From positions 10,444-74,443 of the forward strand of contig CAVYZH010000007.1 in the NCBI GenBank assembly GCA_963772975.1: a stretch of DNA of 64,000 nucleotides, in the 5' to 3' direction. Of this stretch, positions 1 through 8,639 are shown one piece after another. The position numbers and the translations under genes were made by a program. Position 1 is the first letter of the stretch. Every line of letters starts with the position of its first letter. The stretch is from AC-32 sp963772975. Its GTDB lineage: Bacteria > Actinomycetota > Thermoleophilia > Gaiellales > Gaiellaceae. The notes under the pieces were generated by a model. That model saw nothing but the letters and a program-made list of their open reading frames with translations. It ran no database searches and was not told the origin of the DNA.

Positions 1-1925
1 GCCTCCTGGCCGTTCTTCCGCTTCGCGTACCCGGGGATGTAGCCCATCGGCCCGGGGCGGTAGAGGGCGACGAGCGCGATCAGGTCCTCGAACTCGGTCG
101 GCTTGACCGATCGCAACGCCTCGCGCATGCCTGACGACTCGAACTGGAAGACGCCGATCGCGTCGCCGCGCTGGAGCATCGCGTACGTGGCAGGGTCGTC
201 GAGCGGAAGCTTGCCGATCTCGACGCTGCCGACCAGCTCGACCGCCTTGTCGATCACGTCGAGGTTGCGCAGGCCGAGGAAGTCCATCTTCAGCAGGCCG
301 AGCGCCTCGACGTCCCACATCCCGAACTGCGTCACGACCTCCTGGTCGCTGCCCTTCTGTTGCAGCGGGACGATGTCGGTCAACGGCCGGTCGGAGATCA
401 CGACCCCGGCCGCGTGGATCGAGTCCTGCCGGATGAGGCCTTCGAGCGGCTTCGCGAGGTCGACGATCTCCCGCACGACCGGGTCGGCGTCGTAAGCCTG
501 CTTCAGCTCCGACCCCGGCTTGAGGCAGTCGTCGAGGTACACCTTCGGCCCCTCCGGGATCAGCTTCGCGACCTTGTCGACCGAGCCGTAAGGGATCTCG
601 AGGACACGGCCGGCATCGCGCACCGCGGCACGGGCCATCATCGTCCCGAAGGTGATGATCTGGGCCACTCGGTCGCGCCCGTATTTCTCGGCGACGTAGT
701 TGATCACGCGGTCACGCCCCGCCACGGCGAAGTCGATGTCCATGTCCGGCATCGACTTGCGACCCGGGTTGAGGAAGCGCTCGAAGAGCAGGCCGTAGCG
801 GATCGGGTCGACGTCCGTGATCTCGAGGCAGTAGGCGGCGAGCGAGCCGGCCGCCGAGCCGCGGCCCGGCCCGACCGAGACCCCGTTTCGCCTCGCGAAG
901 GCGATGAAGTCCCAGACGATCAGGAAGTAGTCGGCGAAGCCCATCTCCTTGATCGTCTTGAGCTCGAAGCGCAGGCGCTCCTGCAGCTCCGGCGTGCCCC
1001 GGTCGTAGCGCTTTTGCAGGCCTTTCTCGCACAGCTCGACCAGGTATTCGAAGGCGTCCTTGCCGTCCGGGAGCGGGAACTTGGGCAGCAGGATGTTCCC
1101 GAGCTCGAGCGACACGTTGCAGCGCTCGGCGATCTCGAGCGTGCGCCGCATCGCCTCGTCGTGACCCGGGAAGTCGAGCGCCATCTCGGCCGGTGACTTG
1201 AAGAAGAACTGGTCGGTGTCGAACTTCCAGTGATTCGGGTTCTTCAGCGAGTCGCCCGACTGGATGCAGAGCAGCGCCTCGTGCGCCCTCGCGTCCTCGT
1301 GGCGGAGGTAGTGGACGTCGCCCGTCGCGACCAGCGGCAGCCCCGCTTCCCCCGCGAGCTTCGCCAGCGACGGGTTGATCCGCTGCTGGATCTCGAGGCC
1401 GGCGTTCTGTATCTCGACGTAGGTCGAGTCGCGGCCGAAGACCTGGGCGAGGCGGTCGAGGTCGGCGCGCGCGTCGCCGGGACGGTTCTCCTCGAGCGCC
1501 TTGCAGACCCGGCCGGAGAGGCAGCCCGACAGCGCGACCAGCCCTTGTGAGTGCCGCTCGAGCAGCTCCCAGTCGACCCGAGGCTTGTAGTAGTAGCCCT
1601 CGAGGTAGCCGGCCGAGGCGAGCTTGATCAGGTTCGCGTAGCCCGTGTTGTCCTCGGCGAGCAGCGTCAAGTGTGCGTAGCCCTTCCGCTGTGCCCGGCG
1701 GTCCTCGGCGACGTAGAGCTCGCAGCCGATCAGCGGCTTCACGCCGACCTTGCCCGTCTCGCGCACCAGCTCGACCGCGCCCGCGAGTGAGCCGTGGTCG
1801 GTCAGCGCCACCGCCGGCATCTCGAGCTCGGCCGCGCGCGCCGCCAGCGCGGGAACGCGACAGGCTCCGTCGAGAATCGAGTACTCGGAGTGGACGTGCA
1901 GGTGAACGAAGCCGGCCTCAGCCAC
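1..1925 (-). CDS. dnaE: DNA polymerase III alpha subunit, N-terminal part (gene runs off the window)
   Basis: Catalytic subunit of the replicative polymerase. About 641 codons are present; the 3' end lies beyond base 1. The protein begins with the PHP-domain signature FVHLHVHSEYSILDGA a few residues after a GTG start at 1925. Further in are GPGRGSAAGSL and the catalytic PDMDIDF motif near residue 392, whose aspartates bind the metal ions in the C-family polymerases. A TACACT hexamer (1935-1940) lies 9 bases upstream of GTG, so the transcript may be nearly leaderless. Length and motif order match bacterial DnaE (1100-1200 residues in full). The downstream neighbour, a transport operon, starts no closer than 24 bases and reads the same way. 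Confidence 0.97.
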   Translation of the reverse strand, partial: MAEAGFVHLHVHSEYSILDGACRVPALAARAAELEMPAVALTDHGSLAGAVELVRETGKVGVKPLIGCELYVAEDRRAQRKGYAHLTLLAEDNTGYANLIKLASAGYLEGYYYKPRVDWELLERHSQGLVALSGCLSGRVCKALEENRPGDARADLDRLAQVFGRDSTYVEIQNAGLEIQQRINPSLAKLAGEAGLPLVATGDVHYLRHEDARAHEALLCIQSGDSLKNPNHWKFDTDQFFFKSPAEMALDFPGHDEAMRRTLEIAERCNVSLELGNILLPKFPLPDGKDAFEYLVELCEKGLQKRYDRGTPELQERLRFELKTIKEMGFADYFLIVWDFIAFARRNGVSVGPGRGSAAGSLAAYCLEITDVDPIRYGLLFERFLNPGRKSMPDMDIDFAVAGRDRVINYVAEKYGRDRVAQIITFGTMMARAAVRDAGRVLEIPYGSVDKVAKLIPEGPKVYLDDCLKPGSELKQAYDADPVVREIVDLAKPLEGLIRQDSIHAAGVVISDRPLTDIVPLQQKGSDQEVVTQFGMWDVEALGLLKMDFLGLRNLDVIDKAVELVGSVEIGKLPLDDPATYAMLQRGDAIGVFQFESSGMREALRSVKPTEFEDLIALVALYRPGPMGYIPGYAKRKNGQE

Positions 1926-1949
1926 GGAAGGTCGAGTGTAGTCCGGCGA

Positions 1950-2954
1950 TCAGACGCGTTCGAGAGCGGCGTCCACGGCGTCGGCCGTGGCGACGTGACA
2001 CGCCACGAGACGTCCTCGGTCGAGCTCGCGTAGGACCGGCGTGACCGTGGCGCACGTGTCGATCGCGAGCGGGCAGCGCTCGCGGAAGCGGCAGCCGGGA
2101 ATCGGGTCGACGACTTTCGGCGGCTCGCCCACGTCGGCGGCGTCCGAGGCCCCGAGCTCGGCTCGCGGGTCGGGCACGGCCGAGAGCAGCAGCTGCGTGT
2201 ACGGATGCTTCGGGCGCCGGATCACGTCTTCGATCGGGCCCTCCTCGACGAGATGCCCGGCGTACAGCACGAGCACCCGGTCGGCGACGTAGCGCGCGCT
2301 CGCGACGTCGTGCGTGACGTAGAGGAACGAGACACCCTCCCGCTCGCGCAGCTCGCTCATCAGGTTGAGCACGCCGATCCGGATCGAGACGTCCAGCATC
2401 GAGACCGGCTCGTCCGCGACGATCAGCTTCGGCTTGACGGCGAGCGCGGCCGCGAACCCCACGCGCTGACGCTGGCCGCCGCTCAGCTCGTGCGGATACT
2501 TCCCCGCGACGCGGCCGGCCGGGACGAGCCCGACGGAGCCCAGCGTCCGCTCGACCTCCTGCTCGCGCCTGCGCCGTGCTACCTCGCGGCGGTGGAGGAC
2601 GATCCCGCGCTGGATCGGGTGCGTGACTCGGTAGGCCGGGTTGATCGAGCTGTAGGGGTCTTGGAAGACCATCGCGACGTCGCCGGAGTAGGCGAGCCGC
2701 TGCCGCCGGGTCCGCAGGCTGCTCAGCGGGCGGTCCTCGAAGTAGATCTCGCCGTCGGTCGGCTTGAGGACACCGGCGATGAGACGGGCGATCGTGCTCT
2801 TGCCGCTGCCGCTCTCGCCCACGAGCGCCACGATCTCGCCGCGCCCGATCTCGAAGCTGACGTCGTCAACGGCGTGCAGCTGCTGGCGCCCGAGCAGCTT
2901 GCCGACGCGGAAGTGGCGCGTCAGGCCTTCTGCCCGCAGCAGCGTCTCGCTCAC
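1950..2954 (-). CDS. Oligopeptide/oligosaccharide ABC transporter ATPase (DppF/OppF type)
   Basis: 334-residue cytoplasmic ATPase of a family-5-type importer. Walker A GESGSGKST is at about residues 46-54, the signature LSGGQRQR follows, then Walker B with LIVADEPVSMLD and a switch histidine in YVTHDV. The C-terminal oligopeptide-ATPase cap has the cysteines of CRFRERCPLA, which often hold an iron-sulfur cluster in this family. GTG start at 2954 overlaps the stop of the upstream gene by four bases (GTGA), so translation is coupled. It is the last gene of the operon starting with the GH4 enzyme. Substrate is inferred from that context to be a sugar oligomer rather than a peptide; the sequence alone does not decide. 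Confidence 0.93.
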   Translation of the reverse strand: MSETLLRAEGLTRHFRVGKLLGRQQLHAVDDVSFEIGRGEIVALVGESGSGKSTIARLIAGVLKPTDGEIYFEDRPLSSLRTRRQRLAYSGDVAMVFQDPYSSINPAYRVTHPIQRGIVLHRREVARRRREQEVERTLGSVGLVPAGRVAGKYPHELSGGQRQRVGFAAALAVKPKLIVADEPVSMLDVSIRIGVLNLMSELREREGVSFLYVTHDVASARYVADRVLVLYAGHLVEEGPIEDVIRRPKHPYTQLLLSAVPDPRAELGASDAADVGEPPKVVDPIPGCRFRERCPLAIDTCATVTPVLRELDRGRLVACHVATADAVDAALERV

Positions 2955-4948
2955 GCGACACCCTCCTTCTGGGCCGTCATCGGCTGCACCGCCTGCTCGT
3001 GCAGGAAGCAGCGCACGAGCTCGCCCTCGACCTCGTACAGCGGCGGGGGCGTGGCGTGGCAGCGCTCGCTGGCATGCGGGCAGCGTGGCGCGAAGCGGCA
3101 GCCGGAAGGCGGCCGCAACAGGTCCGGCGGCGAGCCAGGGATCCCGAGAAGGTGCTCCTTTGCACCGTGGATCGACGGGAACGCATCCAGGAGCCCCTGC
3201 GTGTACGGGTGCAGGGGCTTGTCGAACAGTTGGCGGGTGCGCCCGAGCTCCGCCACCTGGGCCGCGTACATCACCAGCAGGCGGTCGGAGAAGTGGCGCA
3301 CGAGCGACATGTCGTGCGTGACGAAGATGACCGCGAAGCCGAGCTGCTCCTGCAGCTCCTTGATCTGCACCATCAGCGAGCGCTGGCCGACCACATCGAG
3401 GGCCGACGTCGGCTCGTCCATGATGATCAGCTCCGGCGTGAACAGCAGCGCCATCGCGATCATTGCCCGCTGCCGCATACCGCCCGAGAGCTGGTGCGGA
3501 TAGCTCTGGAGGTGCACGGGGTCGATCGAGACCAGCCGCAGCACCTCCTTCGAGCGGTTCTCGATCTGCCGCTTGTTCATCGTCGAGTGTGCCTCGCAGG
3601 CGTCGCGCATCTGCGCGGCCACCGTCAGCACCGGGTTGAGCGCGTTCATCGCGCTCTGCATCACGACCGAGTAGTCGCGCCAGCGGATGTGCCGCAGCTC
3701 CTTGTCGGCGAGCGTGACCATGTCGCGGCCCTTGAAGAGCACCTGGCCGCTCGTGATCTCGCCCGCGAGTGGTGCGCCCAGCAGCCGGGCGATCGCGTAG
3801 ACCAGCGTCGACTTGCCGCAGGCCGACTCGCCGACCACGCCGAGGAACTCGCCTTTGCCCAGCTCGAAGGAGACGTCGTCGACGGCCACGACCGGCCCCT
3901 GCTCCGAGGCGTAGGCGACGGAAAGGTTCCGCACCTCGAGGATGTTGCTCGCGTCTGGCGGGCGCGCCGGCAGGGGGGCCGCCGGCTCGGGCTCCGCGTC
4001 GACGCCCGCGCGCTCCAGCTTCCGCAGCCGAAGCGAGGGGCTGCTGATTTCGTCGAAGGCGTAGTTCAGCAGCGCGAACGCGGCGCCGAGCAACGCGACG
4101 CAGACGCCGGGCATGATCGCCCAGTAGGGCATCCCGGCACCGAGCGCCTCGTTGTTCTCGGCCCAGTAGAGCATCGTCCCCCAGCTCTGGCTGTTCGGGT
4201 CGCCGAGGCCGATGAACTGCAGCCCGGCCGCGAAGAGGACCGCGTAGAGCGCGGCGCCGAGGAAGCTCGCCAGGATCAGCGAGGTCATCGTCGGCAGGAT
4301 CTCGTGGACGATCACGTACGACTTCCGCTCGCCGCGGACGCGCGCCGCCTCGAGGAAGTCGCGCCGGCGTAGCGAGAGCGTCTGCGAGCGAAGCTGCCGC
4401 GCCCCGTACGACCAGCCGAGCACGCCGAGAACCACCACCAACGTGAGCAAGCCCGAGTTTCGCTCGTAGGCGGCGATCACGATGATCAGCGGGAAGATCG
4501 GGATCACCAGGATCACGTCGGTGATCAGCGACAGGACGCCGTCGGTCGTGCCGCCCAGGTAGCCGGCCGAGACGCCGACGAGCACTGCGATCAGCGTCGC
4601 GAGGCCGCCGACCGCGAAGGCGATCAGGATCGACTGGCGCGTCCCGAAGACGAGCTGCGAGAAGACGTCCTCGCCGTACGCGGTAGTGCCGAACAGGTGG
4701 TGCCACGAAGGGCCGAGCCCGCGGGGGTAGATCTTCGCCCGCGGGTCATCCGGCGCGATCTGGCCGGGGATCGCCGCCAGCACGACGAAGAGCAGCAGCA
4801 GCCCGAGCCCGACGAGCGCCTTGCGGTTGTGCGCAACGGCACGCCAGAGGTCGGACCCAATGCTCCGCCTGGTCGCCTCATCCGGCGGCCCGGAGCCAAC
4901 CGTCGCGCCGGCGGGCTCGACGGGATCGGCGAAGGAGGGGACGGTCAC
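2951..4948 (-). CDS. Fused ABC permease (DppC type) and ATPase (DppD type)
   Basis: One 665-residue chain joins two normally separate subunits. Residues 1 to about 330 are a DppC-like permease: N-terminal membrane segment around ALVGLGLLLLFVVLAAI, then the five-helix BPD core with the EAA-type loop around AARVRGERKSY. After a linker rich in Pro, Ala and Glu comes an ATPase with Walker A GESACGKST, signature LSGGMRQR and Walker B ELIIMDEPTSALD, then the Cys-containing C-terminal cap. No frameshift is needed for the fusion. GTG start at 4948 overlaps the permease stop upstream by GTGA. Such fusions exist in annotated actinobacterial dipeptide transporters, so this is uncommon rather than new. 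With the second ATPase it would give one free and one tethered nucleotide-binding domain. Confidence 0.92.
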   Translation of the reverse strand: MTVPSFADPVEPAGATVGSGPPDEATRRSIGSDLWRAVAHNRKALVGLGLLLLFVVLAAIPGQIAPDDPRAKIYPRGLGPSWHHLFGTTAYGEDVFSQLVFGTRQSILIAFAVGGLATLIAVLVGVSAGYLGGTTDGVLSLITDVILVIPIFPLIIVIAAYERNSGLLTLVVVLGVLGWSYGARQLRSQTLSLRRRDFLEAARVRGERKSYVIVHEILPTMTSLILASFLGAALYAVLFAAGLQFIGLGDPNSQSWGTMLYWAENNEALGAGMPYWAIMPGVCVALLGAAFALLNYAFDEISSPSLRLRKLERAGVDAEPEPAAPLPARPPDASNILEVRNLSVAYASEQGPVVAVDDVSFELGKGEFLGVVGESACGKSTLVYAIARLLGAPLAGEITSGQVLFKGRDMVTLADKELRHIRWRDYSVVMQSAMNALNPVLTVAAQMRDACEAHSTMNKRQIENRSKEVLRLVSIDPVHLQSYPHQLSGGMRQRAMIAMALLFTPELIIMDEPTSALDVVGQRSLMVQIKELQEQLGFAVIFVTHDMSLVRHFSDRLLVMYAAQVAELGRTRQLFDKPLHPYTQGLLDAFPSIHGAKEHLLGIPGSPPDLLRPPSGCRFAPRCPHASERCHATPPPLYEVEGELVRCFLHEQAVQPMTAQKEGVA

Positions 4949-5928
4949 CCGCGCTCCCGCGTGCGCGGGTCGAGGATCGCGGTCGCGATGTCGGCGGCGA
5001 GAATCGCCAGCAGCACGGTGACGGTGATCATCAGGAACAGCGCCTGCATGAGGGCGTAGTCCTGGTTCTCGACCGACTGCAGGAACATCCAGCCGACGCC
5101 CGGGTAGTTGAAGACGAACTCGACGAGGATCGCGCCACCGACGACGAAGCCGAGCGACATCGCGAAGCCGACCAGGTTCGGCAGGATCGCGTTGCGCCCG
5201 GCGTAGGTCCACATGATCCGCCACGGCTTGAGGCCCTTGGCGCGGGCCATCCGCACGTAATCCTCGGTCAGGACCGTGATCATGTTGTTGCGCATGGTCA
5301 GGATCCAGCCGCCGATCGCGGTCACGATGATCGTCAGCGCCGGCAGGATCGAGTGGTTGAACGCGTCGCTGACGAACGTCCAGTTCCAGCCGACCGTCGT
5401 CGTGACCTCGTAGCCGCCGCTCTCGGGGAACCACCCGAGCTTGATCGAGAACAGCCAGATCGCGAGCAGTGCGAGCCAGAAGTACGGGAAGGCGGAGGTG
5501 ATCACGAACAGCGGCGGCAGCGCGCCGTCGAGCGCGCCTCCTCGCCGCCACCCAGAGACGAGCCCGATCAGGGTCCCGAGGATGAAGGCGAACACCGTCG
5601 TCACGCCGACGAGCGCCAGCGTCCACGGCAGCGCCTGCAGCACCTGGTGCGTGACCGTGTCGGGGAAGAACGTGAGCGAGATGCCGAAGTCGCCCCGGAC
5701 GATGTTGCCGAGGTAGGTGAAGTAGGCGCTGACGAGGCTCTGGTGCGCGTTCACGCCGAAGGCGACCTCGAGCGCGTGCAGCGCCTGCGGGTTCACGTGG
5801 CCCTTGTAGCGGCCCATCATCGCGATGGCCGCGTTGCCGGGCATGAGGCGCGGAATCAGGAAGTTCAGCGTGACCGCGGCCCACAGGGTCACGAAGAAGA
5901 ACCCCAGCCTGCGGAGGATGAACCTCAT
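4945..5928 (-). CDS. ABC transporter permease (DppB type)
   Basis: 327-residue inner-membrane permease. It opens with the typical MRFILRRLGFFFVTLW segment of DppB/OppB proteins, has a periplasmic loop of about 80 residues, then five further membrane segments and the EAA loop around YVRMARAKGLKPWRI. ATG start at 5928. It ends in an overlap with the fused permease-ATPase, so the two are translationally coupled. It pairs with the fused DppC domain to form the membrane pore. Confidence 0.94.
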   Translation of the reverse strand: MRFILRRLGFFFVTLWAAVTLNFLIPRLMPGNAAIAMMGRYKGHVNPQALHALEVAFGVNAHQSLVSAYFTYLGNIVRGDFGISLTFFPDTVTHQVLQALPWTLALVGVTTVFAFILGTLIGLVSGWRRGGALDGALPPLFVITSAFPYFWLALLAIWLFSIKLGWFPESGGYEVTTTVGWNWTFVSDAFNHSILPALTIIVTAIGGWILTMRNNMITVLTEDYVRMARAKGLKPWRIMWTYAGRNAILPNLVGFAMSLGFVVGGAILVEFVFNYPGVGWMFLQSVENQDYALMQALFLMITVTVLLAILAADIATAILDPRTRERG

Positions 5929-5952
5929 GTTCCGCGCCTCATACCAACCTCG

Positions 5953-7599
5953 CTAGCTCTGCTTCTGCTTGAGGTGGAGGAGCATCACGCCCCAGTCCGG
6001 GTTCTCGTACGCGGCCGGCCGCGCGAACGGGTCTCCCTTCAGCACCCAGCCTGCCAGATCCTTGGTGTTGTACTGGTACCAGTCGACGCCTTCGGTGACC
6101 GGGATCACGGGGATCTCGTTCACCATCACGGCCTCGAGCTGCTTGACGATCTCGTGCTGCTTCGCCAAGTCCGTCGTCCCTGCGTACTGCTCGATCAGGG
6201 CGTCCACCTGGGGATTCTCGTACCGCTCCCAGTTCGAGGCGGCGGGCTGGCCGATCGGCGCCGAGTTCTTCGAGTAGAGCAGCTGGCGCAGCTCGTAGTA
6301 CGGCGCCGGCCCGCCCGACTCGTTCCCGTCGTAGGCGAGCTGGTACTTGCCGTTGTAGACGTTGTTGTCGTAGGTCGTGCTGGACAGGTTCTCGGGCGTG
6401 ATCTTGATCCCGACCGCCTTCAGCTCGTCCTGGATCACCTGCACCGACGCGACCCAGTCGGAGTAGCCGCCGATGTTCAGGATCCGGAACGAGAGAGGCT
6501 TGCCGTCGGGCGTCTGGTAGACCCCGTTGACCTTCTTGAAGCCCGCCTGCTGCAGGATCTGCTCCGCCTTCTGCGGGTTGTAGTTGACCTGCTTGGCGAG
6601 GCCCTGGTCGAGCCAGTCGCTGAACGTCGGCGTCACGATCCCGGTCTGGTTCGAGGGCGGCTCGTAGCCGTACTCACCGATCTCCGAGACCTTCGAGCGG
6701 TCGATCGCGTAGGCCATCGCCTTGCGCACGGCGACGTTCGACAGCACCGGGTCCTTGAGGTTGATGAAGATCGAGACGTTGACGAGCGGCGGGAACCAGT
6801 AGTGGTTGTCCGGGCTCTTCTTCAGGTAGTACGAGTTGATGTTCGGGATGAACTGGCTGCCCCACTGGGCCTTGCCGCTCGCGAGCTGCTGGTTGGCCGG
6901 GTCGTTCGAGGTGAATGCCGGGTAGTAGACGGTCTCGATCGTCGGCTTGCCCGCCTGCCAGTAGCTCGGGTTCTTCTGGTACTTGATCACCTGCGGCGAG
7001 CACGAGCTCATCGTGAACGGCCCCGAGCCGACGGGGTGGTCGTCCTTGTAGGTGACCGGGTTCTTGATCTTCGACCAGATGTGCTGCGGCACGATGGGGG
7101 TCTGCGCGCCGATGTAGTAGAAGTACGGCACCGCCGGGCCCTTGAAGTTGAAGACGACCTTGTCGCCGTTCTGGCTGACGCTCTTCAGCACCGACCAGGC
7201 GGCGTTCAGGTCGAGGGCCGGGTTGGCCTTCAGCAGGTTGAACGTGAACAGCACGTCCGCCGCGGTGAGCGGCTTGCCGTCGGTCCACTTCAGGTTGGGC
7301 CGCATCGTGAACGTGAGCGTCTGGTTGTTGTTGCTCCACACGTATGAGGAGGCCAGCCAGTTGGTGGTCGCTCCGCTCTTGAGCCCGTTCACGAAGGTGA
7401 GCTCCTCGTAGACCGTCCCGAACGAGAGAAAGTTCACGTTCGCGTTGAAGGGGTTGAACCCGCAGGTCCAGGTAGTCCCCTGCTCGTTCGAGATGGTGAC
7501 GGAGGTGCTCCCGCCCTTCGAGCTCGACTTCTTACTGCCACACGCGGTCGCCGAGAGGCAGACCACCAGCGCCAGCACCACGACGAGCAGGCGTTTCAT
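5953..7599 (-). CDS. Family-5 extracellular solute-binding lipoprotein
   Basis: 548-residue lipoprotein of the SBP_bac_5 family. The signal peptide MKRLLVVVLALVVCLSATAC ends in a lipobox (SATAC) with the cysteine at residue 20 to be lipidated, followed by a Ser/Lys/Gly linker. Family hallmarks include the LKWTDGKPLTAADVLFTF region, AVRKAMAYAIDRSKV and a C-terminal lobe ending near residue 540. ATG start at 7599 has a good ribosome site (GGAAGGAG, 6 bases spacing) and overlaps the kinase stop by ATGA. It presumably captures the oligomer imported by the permeases downstream. Family-5 binders take peptides, nickel or sugar oligomers; cellobiose- and chitobiose-type ligands are suggested by the GH4 and kinase neighbours. 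Confidence 0.93.
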   Translation of the reverse strand: MKRLLVVVLALVVCLSATACGSKKSSSKGGSTSVTISNEQGTTWTCGFNPFNANVNFLSFGTVYEELTFVNGLKSGATTNWLASSYVWSNNNQTLTFTMRPNLKWTDGKPLTAADVLFTFNLLKANPALDLNAAWSVLKSVSQNGDKVVFNFKGPAVPYFYYIGAQTPIVPQHIWSKIKNPVTYKDDHPVGSGPFTMSSCSPQVIKYQKNPSYWQAGKPTIETVYYPAFTSNDPANQQLASGKAQWGSQFIPNINSYYLKKSPDNHYWFPPLVNVSIFINLKDPVLSNVAVRKAMAYAIDRSKVSEIGEYGYEPPSNQTGIVTPTFSDWLDQGLAKQVNYNPQKAEQILQQAGFKKVNGVYQTPDGKPLSFRILNIGGYSDWVASVQVIQDELKAVGIKITPENLSSTTYDNNVYNGKYQLAYDGNESGGPAPYYELRQLLYSKNSAPIGQPAASNWERYENPQVDALIEQYAGTTDLAKQHEIVKQLEAVMVNEIPVIPVTEGVDWYQYNTKDLAGWVLKGDPFARPAAYENPDWGVMLLHLKQKQS

Positions 7600-8639
7600 C
7601 TTCGACTCCTTCCCGGTCTTGTGCGACCGTCTGATTTTCGCGTTTCTACGTGCTTGAACACTTGGCCGAGCTCGCGTCGGAGGCGCTCCTGCGCGCCGGC
7701 GCCTGAGCCAAGCTGGTCGAGTCCGAGCAGCGCCGCGCCCACGATCGGCGGCGAGCTCGTCACGTGGACGCTCGCGGCCGGCGCGACGCGCGCCAGGCCG
7801 GCCTTGACCGCGCCTATCAGCCGCTCGTCGCCCGACTGCATGAGGCCACCGCCGAGGGCGACGGGGACCGGCTCCTGCGTCAGCTCGAGCCGTTCCAGGA
7901 TGACGCGGATCATGGTCACGACCTCTTGGGCGAGTCGGTCGACGATCGCCTCGGCCGCGGCGTCGCGCTCGGCCTCGGCGAAGACGACCGGCGCGAGCTC
8001 GATCACGCGGCGGTGCTCGATCCGGCCCGCGTGGACCGCCTCCGCGAGCTGCATCGGCGTCTCGAGCCCGAAGTGCGCCGGGACCGCGCGCTCGAGTGTC
8101 GTCTTCTCGCCACGCCCGTCCTCGCTCCGGGCTGCCGCCATCGTCGCTGCGAGGCCGACGTCGTAGCCTCCGCCCCAGTCGCCGGTCGTCCAGCCGAGCG
8201 CCGGGAAGCGGGCCTGACGCCCGTCGGGGGCGACGCCGACACAGTTGATCCCGGCGCCGCAGACGACGGCGACGCCCCAGCCCTGCTCGGTGCCCGCGCG
8301 CAGGACCGCGAGGGTGTCGTTGCCGACCGTGAGCTTCCTGGCGAAGCCGCGCGCTGCCGCCGCCTGCTGCATCTCGTCCACCTCCGAGGGGAAGTCGACG
8401 CCCGCGAGCAGGAGCTGCCCGACGTCGGCGACCGGGCCGGTGCCGTTCTCGATCCCGGCGTCGGCGAGCGCTTCGGCCAGTAGGTTGTCGATCACCTGAA
8501 GTGCACCGTCGAGGCCGATGTGGTGCGGCGAGCTGACACCGCCGCGGACGAGGGCGAGCAGCTCGCCGTCGCCGCGCACGAGCGCGAGGTCGGTCTTGGA
8601 GTTGCCGCCGTCGATCGCCAGGACGAGCGGCGCGCTCAC
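7596..8639 (-). CDS. BadF/BadG/BcrA/BcrD-type ATPase, probable N-acetylglucosamine kinase-like sugar kinase
   Basis: 347-residue protein of the actin-like ATPase fold. The phosphate-1 motif LAIDGGNSKTDLAL is at residues 6-19, a TTGDWGGGYDVG segment (adenosine/phosphate region of GlcNAc kinase-like proteins) is near residue 150, and VALGGGLMQSG is the late adenosine motif. This family includes eukaryotic and bacterial GlcNAc kinases. GTG start at 8639 overlaps the GH4 stop (GTGA). The job in context is phosphorylation of the imported sugar or of the monosaccharide released by the glycosidase. The C-terminus is Arg-rich and overlaps the next ATG. Confidence 0.85.
   Translation of the reverse strand: MSAPLVLAIDGGNSKTDLALVRGDGELLALVRGGVSSPHHIGLDGALQVIDNLLAEALADAGIENGTGPVADVGQLLLAGVDFPSEVDEMQQAAAARGFARKLTVGNDTLAVLRAGTEQGWGVAVVCGAGINCVGVAPDGRQARFPALGWTTGDWGGGYDVGLAATMAAARSEDGRGEKTTLERAVPAHFGLETPMQLAEAVHAGRIEHRRVIELAPVVFAEAERDAAAEAIVDRLAQEVVTMIRVILERLELTQEPVPVALGGGLMQSGDERLIGAVKAGLARVAPAASVHVTSSPPIVGAALLGLDQLGSGAGAQERLRRELGQVFKHVETRKSDGRTRPGRSRR

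Noticed and set aside
1950..4706. A 918-codon open frame covering the ATPase and, further on, the opposite reading of the fusion gene
   Set aside because: Only its last 334 codons are protein-like; the rest is an Arg/Ala-rich shadow of the permease-ATPase in another frame. Many similar long shadows exist because of the high G+C.
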